DNA from: Mytilus galloprovincialis
Lineage: Eukaryota; Mollusca; Bivalvia; Mytilida; Mytilidae
Length of the DNA stretch: 64,000 nt
Direction: 5' to 3'
Assembly (NCBI RefSeq): GCF_965363235.1
Contig: NC_134840.1
Span: 59,638,793 to 59,702,792, forward strand
Both the position numbers and the translations under genes were made by a program. The notes below the pieces were generated by a model that saw nothing but the letters and a program-made list of their open reading frames with translations, was not told the DNA's origin and did no database searches. The stretch's first letter is position 1; the number at the start of each line of letters is the position of its first letter. Shown in pieces: positions 23,701-35,700 of this stretch.

Positions 23701-26700
23701 TTGAAATACCCAAGACATATGTTTATGACACAGAAATGGTTTTACTGCAATAAAATGTAGGATTAATTACCTACAACTGTCAAATTCAAGGGAATATTTT
23801 TTTCGACCTACTTTCGTATACAACCGGATGTGACGTACCATGATTTGGTGGTATTACACCTGTATGGAAATGGACATGTGATATACATGTACATACTCAC
23901 ATACTATTATCTTGATCTTAATTATTTTTGATACTATCAAAAAATGTCATTCAAACTTAGTAATCAGTTTATTGAATTTGTGATCTTTCAATTCAAATTT
24001 TTCATAATTGCATTCATTCCATCACAGAAGGGTTCAAAATGCAAACAGGATGATACAAAAATGGCGCTGATGCCATTCCGTGTTACAATAACTTTCACAA
24101 ACCACTATTAAATAGTTCACATCATATAAATCATACTTGATGGCCATTTTAAATGACAAAATATATCTACTTACTATTAACGCTTCAAATAATGTGCTGA
24201 GTTCTGATCATTTTTCAGTCAGACCCTTCCAATACCCAGAAATTTCCCTTAGTCTGGGAAAGTTCAGGATTATATCAACTTTATACTGAAAAGCCTATCA
24301 GATGCATTTCCTGTTAAATAAACTGTACTTGTTTTTTTTCAAAAACAGTATTTATATGCGCTATCAAAATAATTGTTAGATTTATATTCGGGCTCTGGAG
24401 AAAGTTTAAGTAATAAATATTTGTTTCTAGATGATGGTGTACACAGCCCTTTCCAGAATCATTAATTTTATTCCAGACTATATTTTCAAGAGGGTTCTTT
24501 CCCTTGTTTTCTATTAACTTCCTACCAATAGTACTGCTCTTCACTGCAGTGAACCAATTTAAGTTTAAAATCAGATACAGGCTTTCAGAAGGCAGCTTCC
24601 AGAAAGTCCTGTAGTCCTTGCTATGCCATGATTTTGGATGATAAGTTGCTTTGAAATGTATTTATTTATGTGTGTGGCTAATTTTACAAAAATAAACTTC
24701 TCTAACTGTCAGAATATATAAATGTACAAAGATAACACACCATTCCTTTCTAAATTCCTTTTTTCAGTATCCTTAATGTCAAGAATAAAAGTGATCAAGT
24801 ACAGAAAGGGTGTGATCATCTATCAGGGTTCTCAATAAAAGATAAATTCATGAGTCATGGACACAGTGAAATGTAGTCTGGAATTCATGACAGTAATTTG
24901 TTTTGATGAGGATGAATTTAATTTAACTTTTTACAGTAAATACTTCTTTTGTCACCTTTATGATGTAAAAGAGTTCTCATTTTAGGAGAATAGACTAGCA
25001 AATAAGATTCCTAAACTTAAAATCTTATGAAATATTCTGCATTGTCTAGTTCAATGATATTCTATTCCGAATAGAAATAATCAAGTTCTCCAAGGTATAT
25101 CATATAATATGACTACATGTATTTTAAAAATCCTGGTTTATGGCACATTTTATATATGTGAAAACTTAAAACCATGTGAGTCATATAAGCCTTTGCAAAG
25201 TTTAGTTTTATACTATATTATAAAGTTCATTAATGCATTTATCTTTAAAACATATCTGGGACCATCCTGTGTTTTTCATTGGGTATACTGAATATTGCTT
25301 TTCTTTAAAAAAAAAAGAAGTATTGTGTTGAAAGTTTCTGGTAAAGACAAGTTTTTTTCCAGATTTAAAACTTCAAACTTGACTTTATTTGCAACTTTCA
25401 TTGAAATGTAATGAATGATTTTATGTATTTTACAGGGAATTATTTGAGATAATTAGCACTCCCAAAGGACAGCAAAGACCTGATGCCCCAGATACAATGA
25501 ATCTAATGGACCTACTAGTCCATAAGGATAAAGAAATTAAAGAATCATTAAAAACAGGTAGGTGAGAAAAATTGTGGAGGTATGCAAAAAGTTATTTTAT
25601 TAATGCTCAGCTGTACTCTCCCTAAAGAGATATTATTATTCCATAAATTATCAAGGGGTGGTATCATGGTATGCATGATCTTAGTTTTTCTTTTATCAAA
25701 AAACAATAACCGGTATGATGTAAAATTTTCTAAATATCATCTGATTTTAGCTAACCTGACCTCAAGCAGAAAGGGGCAACTATGCCTGATGAGGTCTCAC
25801 TGAAAGAAATCACCACTACTTTTTGAAGATCATTGTAAAAGAAAGAAATTACTTTTTCTAGATAATCATCCAAAATAATAAGGGAAACAGATTCCATCAT
25901 ATCAGAAGAAATTACTTTCTCCAGATATCCTCTAAAATAATAAGGGAAACAGATTCCATCAAATCAGAAGAAATTACTTTCTCCAGATATCCTCTAAAAT
26001 AATAAGGGAAACAGATTCCATCATTTCCTGTTGAATAGGATCTTACTCTTCTTTCAAGAGTTCAATTTGAAATATATTTAATGTTAAAACCTGCAGCAAA
26101 CTCAAGTTTTACAATTTTTGAAAGTTAAGTCTCAGATGCGAAATATCTTATCACACCGTATGTATTGGTAGAATCTCTATATATTGACTGAGAACCACTC
26201 AAGTCCATTCCATTAAAGTAAAAAATCGATGATATTAGGAATGGCATTTAAATTTTTGTTTATCGCTGAATCTAAAACAATTATATTTATTATACTTCAC
26301 TTTAAAATGCCATATTTTGATTGGTTACTAAGAGGGTGTTAATTTAATCTATCACATTGCTGAGTGGGTGACAATTTTTTTGAATGTTACCCAATTAGAA
26401 ATCGACAATTTAAATGACAATGAATTGAATTTACATCAAGTAATTAAATACAATGCTTAAATTCTATGTTTTGGCTCAGATTTTATTATATGACTGTCAA
26501 AATACAAATATTAACATCTTGCCTAACTTTTTTTTTCCTTTCTAATACCAGTAACCTTTTTATATACCTGACGTCATAGAAAAAACTTTAAAAATAAAAT
26601 TAATCTGTAAAAGACTAATGATAGGACATTCAATATAATAAATTAAATAACACATAGCTCAGAGGGTGTTAGAGCAGATTGGTACCCCTCAAAAAAGCAT

Positions 26701-29700
26701 TGTCAACCTTGACTTTGCAGCGGTTCACAATGTTTTCTCAGGGTAACAATCTGCTCTATAACCCTCTCAGCTATGTGTTATTTATATAATATCAATGCAA
26801 GTTGATTAGAATAGTATATACATTTTAGACAGATATTTAACACAGACTGATTGTGATTTTAATATTACAGCGGCAGAACAAGCAGAGATACAGAAAACAA
26901 TAGATGAATTAAAAACAGAGGTAGATAAAAGAGATGCCAATATAAAACAGTTACAGACCAGTCTAAAGGAAGCTGAAACAATCCTGGTATGACAACAGTT
27001 CTAGTGTTTACAGAAAAAGGCAATTTCTACAGAAAAAATTGAATATACACCTGAATATAATTTTCAACAAGTAAAATGCTTTTTCAAAAATCTTATAGTC
27101 GCCGTCACTTAAAATTGGCACCATGTTTTTTGTCAAAAAAAATTTAAATATCAGCCTTTACTTAAGATGATGTTTTTCATTTAGCTGAAGTAAAATCCTG
27201 TCCAAATATCCACTACTGTCTTACCTTTTATTGTGTTTGCACTGTATAATCCTGACCTTCACATTTTTCAAGATTATTTACATTGTATAACCGCCATCTT
27301 GGTTTCTATGAGGGTCCCTTATTCCATAACATTCGTTACTCTTCGGTAATATCATTGTCATTGATGATACAATTTCCCGCGCTTTTTACGTAAAGATGAC
27401 GAAAAGCTCAGAGGGACACAAGAAAATGGAGAGCACGTGGAACTCCACGGCAACACTTTCGGTAATAACAATGTCGGATTCCACCATACAAAATAATCTT
27501 GGATTATGTGAAGGTCAGGATTATACAGTGCAAAACACAATAAAAGGTAGGACAGTAGTTAATTTTTGGAATGATATTTGATTCTGCTTATTATTATTTA
27601 GTAAACACGGTTGATATTTAAGAAAATTTTGACAAAAAACATGGTGCCAATTTTACGTGACGGCGACTATAAATAGATTTGGATTTCATCAAATAAAAGC
27701 AACTAATTTACTGGATTATATAAAAGTCATTTTAATTAACTAAAAGATGCTTATAATTATAGCAGGGCTCACGCTACCAGGCGACTTGGGCGAAGAAGTC
27801 GCCTTCCCGACCGTCACTTCGCTTTCCCCGACCCCCAAAAGCGAAAACAAGTCGCCCTGTTCTTGACGACAGTCGCTTTCAGTCGCTTCCGTCATCGGAC
27901 ATTTTCAATTTTTACCAAGTTGATAAAACATCAAATTTTTCTTGATAATTAAAGAAATTCAGACATAAACGATTCATTATCTTTTGAAAAGAGGTTGAAG
28001 CATTGTCTTCGCAGTGTGTAGCAGGTTATTTGATAAAAATGCAACTTTTTATCACTTCGTGCATTTCCGCAAGTACCGGTGCTTGTTACTCGAAAACGTA
28101 CAACAACCTCAATTTCGGCGGCAAAATAAGTTTGTTACTTCATTTAAACGTGATAAAAGTTGCCTCCAGTAAATTTTAATCCATTTATTGCATTAAAAAC
28201 GTCATGTTCCTTTCCAAATAACTTGTCAAACATCGTTTATTTTTGTAAATTTTCTTGCATTCATCCGCCATTGACCGATTTCTAATCTCCGGATCTGAAC
28301 CGGACCAGCTATGACCGAAATCCGTACTTTTACAATAATTACTACGGACGCACGGATGGAACAGCTGATAGAAGAATATTGATCCCAAAGGGAAAAATTA
28401 CGCATTCCACACGCATGAAGAGACTTTTGGTTACATCTAATTGATTGGTGTATATAATTCCCTATATTTTTTATGGATTGTTTCAAACTATTGATTAAAG
28501 TTGCTTAACTCTGAGACTATTATACTAATATCAATATATTATGGCCCAGCTTAATAACTTTTATATTTTTTTTATGAGAAACACTGAATGTCATACACAA
28601 GATAATTTTTAATTAAATTGTAATTGATATATTATAATTTCTTTACATTTTTTTAAATATTTTTTATTTTTTTAGTGCTAGATATTTAGTTGGTAGTTTC
28701 TCACAAGCTTAAACAACTTTTAATTTCAAATGTTACTTTAATTGTAATTTTTTTACTCAGATATGAATTGAACAGTATAAAAAGAACATTATTTACATAT
28801 GGCCCTTTATACTATTGTAAAATCCAAACATTGTATCGCACCGCGCGAATGAGCACTTCTCTTTCAAATCTCACCACTTCTCCCTATCAGTTTCAAAAAG
28901 AGAAGTCACTTCTCCCTATAATTCTGAAGTAGTGTGAGCCCTGAATTATAGACTTGTATATAAAATAAAATTTGTAACATATCTGGCAGTGGCGTAGCTT
29001 GCATGTATGCTCAGATGCTCAAGCATCCACATCATTTTGACAAAAAATTTTTTTTAAAATAAAAATATATATATATACATGTAATTGCATATGTTGTGTC
29101 TGAATGTAAGGGTGAGGATATGTGAACATGGTCCAATCATTTCCAAAGCAGTATACGTGGTCTTTCCTTTAAGATCATTTATAGTTTATGTAAACAAGAT
29201 GAATAAATTGCAGAAAAGTGCTGTCAACTTTTTCGTAAAAAGTCTACGTCTTAGCGCATCGTCGGCAACGGCAAGCGCAGAGGATGATAATACGTAGACC
29301 TGCAAACATGTTTGGTCTGAGATTGAACCAAGCGGAGCGATGACAAAGCAAGGTTACTAGTTAACAACGAACGCATCGTTTCCTGTGACATTAAATACGA
29401 CTAGTATTTATTATGGAGTGTGGAGGGGGGGGGGGGGGGGCGGAGCTTATGTTTTAATTTGCATAAGGACAGTCTATTTGAAAATGTGTGTGCTAAGGTT
29501 GATTGCCATTATAATTGATATTGAATTCCAATCACCTGTCAGTGTCATCAAACACATATACAAAAGAACTGAGTGTATAATATGGGATGAATAACTGGAC
29601 ACTTCACTGATGAGTTTATCCCAATACTGCTGTCTATAGTGGGACTGGTCTTAAATAAGTGAACTTCTTAACCCCGCCCAGTCAAGTGAAATAACATTGG

Positions 29701-32700
29701 TAATACAAGTCTATAATTATAAGCATCTTCTAGTAAGGGCTATTCCAGAAAAAAATGTATGGGGGGGTTGGAAGGCAGTTTTTGTCAGCACCCGCCACCC
29801 AGACAATTGTAATTGAGTATTATAGTGTGAAAAGTTGCTCTGATTCCCATCACCCATGTATTATTAATATAATGTTCCTTCCAACCCCTATACATTTTTT
29901 TCTGGAATAGCCCTTACTAGAAGATGCTTATAATTATAGACTTGTATTACCAATGTTATTTCAACTGATCGGGTGGAGCTTGCGTTTTAATTTGCATACG
30001 GACAGTCTATTTGAAGATGTGTGTGATAAGGATGAGAGGCATTATAGTTATTGCTGATTTCTAATCACCTATCAGTGTCAACAAAGGAATTTATAAAAGA
30101 ATGACTGGACACTTCATTAATGGGTTTATCCTAAAACACCTTTCTATAGACGGGCTGGTTTATTATGATTGAACCGGTTAAACTCCGCCCAGTCAAGTGA
30201 AATAAATCGAGTAATATATAAATAAAATTTGTAACATTTCTATTTTCTTTTAAAAGTTTGAATAATCTCCCATTAATCTTCTCGAAAAATGTACTTATAC
30301 TAGCTATTTAATTTTCAACCTCTAAACAAATATCAGTTAATAAAATATACTGGTATGAGTATTACCCCTAACTGTCAATGACAGTGGTATGGATGAAAAT
30401 AAAGTAAGAAATAAAATTAGGTGTCTGGGATTCATTTGGATGTCCTAATTTCTAAATACAATATATTGAAGAATTTGGTTTTTATTGTAGTCAACAGCCA
30501 TATATCAAGCCAAGAAAAAACTGAATGCTATACAGCAGGCAAACAAGAAAAAGGTGTCATCTGAAGAGCTAATAAAGTTTGCTCATAGGATCAGTGCCAG
30601 TAATGCAGTTGCTTCACCTCCTACATGGGCCCCAGGTGAGAAAATCGTCATCAGATTGTAAACTGGTGTTAAAGTGATCTATTTTGTAGTATTAGAAAAT
30701 TGTTTTTGAGGTTAGATATTGATTTATTACCCCTTTTTGTTCACATTGAAGTGACTTTTAATTTAATTGAAGTTTCAGCCTGTGAGTGTGTAACGTTTTT
30801 CACCTGTATTTAGATTTAAAGACTTATCGATATGTGCATTGATTAGTTTTCAAAACTTTCAACATCCATTTAAACTCGTCATCTTCTGGACAAATTGTTT
30901 GAAGACATTGATTGAATACACCCTTGTAGCACTATTCCTTATGATAATTCAATACCTTTCTTTTAGTATTTTTCTTATTAAAACATTGGTTCTGTCATTC
31001 TTGTAAATGACTTATTTTTTGTGTTTAGTTAAGTTTTTTATTGACATAAAAATTGTCAGATTCTTGTTCACTTGTGTTAAAGCAGGTTGGAATAATTATG
31101 TTTCAACATTTGTCAGATATAGTGGTTTCCTTCAAAACTTTTTTCTAATATTTGCTTTTGTAAAGAAATGTTAATTATTCTCAATGTAGATTGCATTGTC
31201 AGGCTCTGTACCTTTTCAGTAAGTGTAGCAAATTGTGCATCACATACATTTACTTTAACAATATATATATTAATTTGCAGGTGATCCTAGAAGACCATAT
31301 CCTACAGATTTTGAAATGCGATTAGGATTTTTAGGAAAGGGAAGTGATATCCCCGCTGGAGCCCATATGTTGCAGTCACAGGGTTCATATGGAGAACCAA
31401 TGTCTAGTAATAGATCATCAGCTAATACATCAATAGGTAGGTCATCTTAACAGTTACAGAGGTCATATGGGGAACCAATGTCTAGTAATAGATCATCAGC
31501 TAATACATCAATGGGTAGGTCATCTTAACAGTTACAGGGTTCATATGGGGAACCAATGTCTAGTAATAGATCATCAGCTAATACATCAATGGGTAGGTCA
31601 TCTTAACAGTTACAGGGGTCATATGGGGAACCAATGTCTAGTAATAGATCATCAGCTAATACATCAATGAGTAGGTCATCTTAATAGTTACAGGGGTCAT
31701 ATGGAGAACCAATGTCTAGTAATAGATCATCAGCTAATACATCAATGGGTAGGTCATCTTAACAGTCACAGGGTTCATATGGGGAACCAATGTCTAGTAA
31801 TAGATCATCAGCTAATACATCAATGGGTAGGTCATCTTAACAGTTACAGGGGTCATATGGAGAACCAATGTCTAGTAATAGATCATCAGCTAATACATCA
31901 ATGGGTAGGTCATCTTAACAGTTACAGGGGTCATATGGGGAACCAATGTCTAGTAATAGATCATCAGCTAATACATCAATGGGTAGGTCATCTTAACAGT
32001 TACAGGGGTCATATGGGGAACCAATGTCTAGTAATAGTGTAATGCCGGCATTCCCCCCTTTTTATAGTAAGCCTTTGCCTGTATAGTTTCTTGAAATTAT
32101 TGAGGATAAACGATAGATGTTAGTGAGATGTCTAATGTTGCAAGTAATGTAAGACTTGTAATTTACTATTTTTACTGTTGTTTCCATGATACGACAGATT
32201 TGTGTATGTTAGTTTGTTAAGAAGTTTTATTTCACGTACTGATTCCGTATTTTCGCGGTAGTTACCTTATTATACTCTAAACTCAAATAAAACTGTTCTT
32301 ATGATCTACTAATAGATTTAAAGTCAAAACCCATCTTTATTGATGAAGATCAATCCATGTTTACAAATAATATCAACATTACGGGAATTTCCCTTGTGTG
32401 ATCCATGGTTTCCGATTGGTAAACAATATATAACAAGCTCTGCCATTGGTCAGTTGAAAGTATAAATACAAAAGCAACAACAGAATCGAGGAGTGTTGGG
32501 TTAACAATGAATGGATAGTAACACACTTAAATAGAAGCTGGAATATGTCTGAGAAATACAGACAAGCGTTGGAAATTAACTTTGTATTAATTTAAGATTG
32601 TCGGTGCCGGTGACGGTGCTATATACGGGTGCCGGTGACGGTGCTAAATACGGGTGACGGTGACAGTGACAAATACAGTCACCGGTCCCGGTGACGGTGC

Positions 32701-35700
32701 TAAGGTTGTCGGTGACGGTGTTAAGGTTGCCGGTGAGGTGCTAAGGTTGTGGCTCACGGTGCTAAAGTTGTTGGTCTCGGTACTTAATATTTTCGATGTT
32801 TTGATTATACCAAGTTGGTGTGGTATAAAGTGAAATAGGATAATAAAATCTTTATATAGGGAGATTATACAAATAGTCCAAATAAGTGACAACTTTAAGA
32901 CTTGACTGTTGAGAAATATATACTAGTGTTGTATGTCGAAGTAAAACCAATCATTACCGGGAACTCGACCAGACCAGTGACAGAACCTGCAAGACCCAGC
33001 CTCTCCAACGGAGATTATTTATTTTCGTACTAATAAAATATGAAACTTTATTTATTTAGATATTTTATTTCATAACTATAGATAAACACAAGTACATATA
33101 CGATCTCCCTTTCTTTAACGTGTTTTGGTCCGACGGTAAACAGTGGACGTCGAACCTTACACTTTATAGATTCTTTTACTCTTTTTTTTTCTTTGTGACC
33201 CTGTGTTCTCTGGTGGCCGACTCTAACACCAGGGAGGCGGCGTTACAATAGATCATCAGCTAATACATCAATGGGTAGGTCATCTTAACAGTTACAGGGG
33301 TCATATGGGGAACCAATGTCTAGTAATAGATCATCAGCTAATACATCAATGGGTAGGTCATCTTAACAGTTACAGGGATCATATGGGGAACCAATGTCTA
33401 GTAATAGATCATCAGCTAATACATCAATGGGTAGGTCATCTTAACAGTTACAGGGTTCATATGGGGAACCAATGTCTAGTAATAGATCATCAGCTAATAC
33501 ATCAATGGGTAGGTCATCTTAACAGTTACAGGGGTCATATGGGGAACCAATGTCTAGTAATAGATCATCAGCTAATACATCAATGAGTAGGTCATCTTAA
33601 CAGTTACAGGGGTCATATGGAGAACCAATGTCTAGTAATAGATCATCAGCTAATACATCAATGGGTAGGTCATCTTAACAGTCACAGGGTTCATATGGGG
33701 AACCAATGTCTAGTAATAGATCATCAGCTAATACATCAATGGGTAGGTCATCTTAACAGTTACAGGGGTCATATGGAGAACCAATGTCTAGTAATAGATC
33801 ATCAGCTAATACATCAATGGGTAGGTCATCTTAACAGTTACAGGGGTCATATGGGGAACCAATGTCTAGTAATAGATCATCAGCTAATACATCAATGGGT
33901 AGGTCATCTTAACAGTTACAGGGGTCATATGGGGAACCAATGTCTAGTAATAGATCATCAGCTAATACATCAATGGGTAGGTCATCTTAACAGTTACAGG
34001 GGTCATATGGGGAACCAATGTCTAGTAATAGATCATCAGCTAATACATCAATGGGTAGGTCATCTTAACAGTTACAGGGGTCATATGAGGAACCAATGTC
34101 TAGTAATAGATCATCAGCTAATACATCAATGGGTAGGTCATCTTAATAGTTACAGGGGTCATATGGGGAACCAATGTCTAGTAATAGATCATCAGCTAAT
34201 ACATCAATGGGTAGGTCATCAACAGTTACAGGGGTCATATGGGGAACCAATGTCTAGTAATAGATCATCAGCTAATACATCAATGGGTAGGTCATCTTAA
34301 CAGTACTTCGGTACTGGCATGAAAATACGGATTTTTCGTGTTATTAAAATTTGCTGTTACAAAATGATAGAAATTATTATAAATTAAGCAATGTATCTCC
34401 CTCATGCAAAGCTCTGATTCCTTTCACGGATTTGGCTATACTTTTTGGACCTTTTGGATTATAGATCTTCACCTTTTATATAAGCTTTGGATTTCAAATA
34501 TTTTGGCCACGAGCATCACTGAAGAGACATGTATTGTCGAAATGCGCATCTGGTGCAAGAAAATTGATAACGTTAATTTTATTAACAGTTACAGGGGTCA
34601 TATGGGGAACCAATGTCTAGTAATAGATCATCAGCTAATACATCAATGGGTAGGTCATCTTAACAGTTACAGGGGTCATATGGAGAACCAATGTCTAGTA
34701 AATTATATACATGTATATAATAGGTCATCAGCTTAAATATCAATAGGGATCATATATAACAGTCATAGGGGTCAAATTAAGACCTAGTGTTTAGTAATAA
34801 CATAAAGTGTACCACTTTTGCTGCATAAGGTAGACAATTTGACAATCAATGTTCCTTCGGTGTATTAGAGGCCAAACTATTTGAAAATTCAAAGCTTATT
34901 CAAAGGACAAAGAGCTATAAACAAAAAAGTACAAAAAAGTATAGCCAAAGCTGGGCAAGGAATAAGATTTTGCATGAGGGAGATATATTTCTTAATTTAA
35001 AATTTAATTGGTCATCAGCTAATACCCCAATAGGTAGGTAATGTGTTTATATCATATTGTTAAATGTGTTCAATCTGGAAAAAGATAATCAGATAAAACA
35101 TCATTGTATTCCTGCCATAAAGATGAATTTTATATAAACATTGATACTAGCTATTCTAAGCGATCAAGAATGATTTATTAGTCTTTATGCTGCAATTGGG
35201 TGTTCTACTATACAGATGCTATGCTGTATCTGTATACTATACAGATTTCGATTTAAAGCTCTGCCCACTGTCAGACTGAGTATTGTATGAACCCGCGTGA
35301 CCTCAGATGGTGTATTGCAATTGCATTTTAACGACGTATCAAATGCGAATTAACAATTTCTTTTATACGTTCTGTTTCTTTTCCAACGTTTCTTTAGAGC
35401 AATAAGAATCACACCAATTTTCTGATAAAATACACAAATAAACAGCAGTGTTTTCTACGATAACAATTATCGATATCAAAATTTGAATGTGTATGATTGT
35501 GTAACAAAACCAACCATGTCAATTTCAGCATGCATGTTTAGTGAATGTAGAATCTGAAGTGTAGGACAGCTCGTACACTCCTGTTTCAAATTGAACAGTG
35601 TTTTGTTATTTGTTTTTACTGCTGAAATTAGTTGTTATGTAAAAATAGATAATTATTAACTTTGAGCGATATATTATTTTGACCATTCGAGATTCTTTTT

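Noticed and set aside
27358-27581. Overlapping frames on both strands
   Set aside because: They lie in the inner arms of a foldback element; the apparent coding is a palindrome effect.
28185-28486. Minus-strand frames in the hAT element
   Set aside because: Too short, and no similarity to hAT transposase motifs could be seen; the same core at 19400-19660 does not keep the frame.
31467-34300. Long open frames with a 26-residue repeat ([11 protein letters not shown]...)
   Set aside because: They arise because the 78-bp minisatellite unit is divisible by three. They lie out of frame with MED4 inside its intron 5 and have no promoter or splice support.
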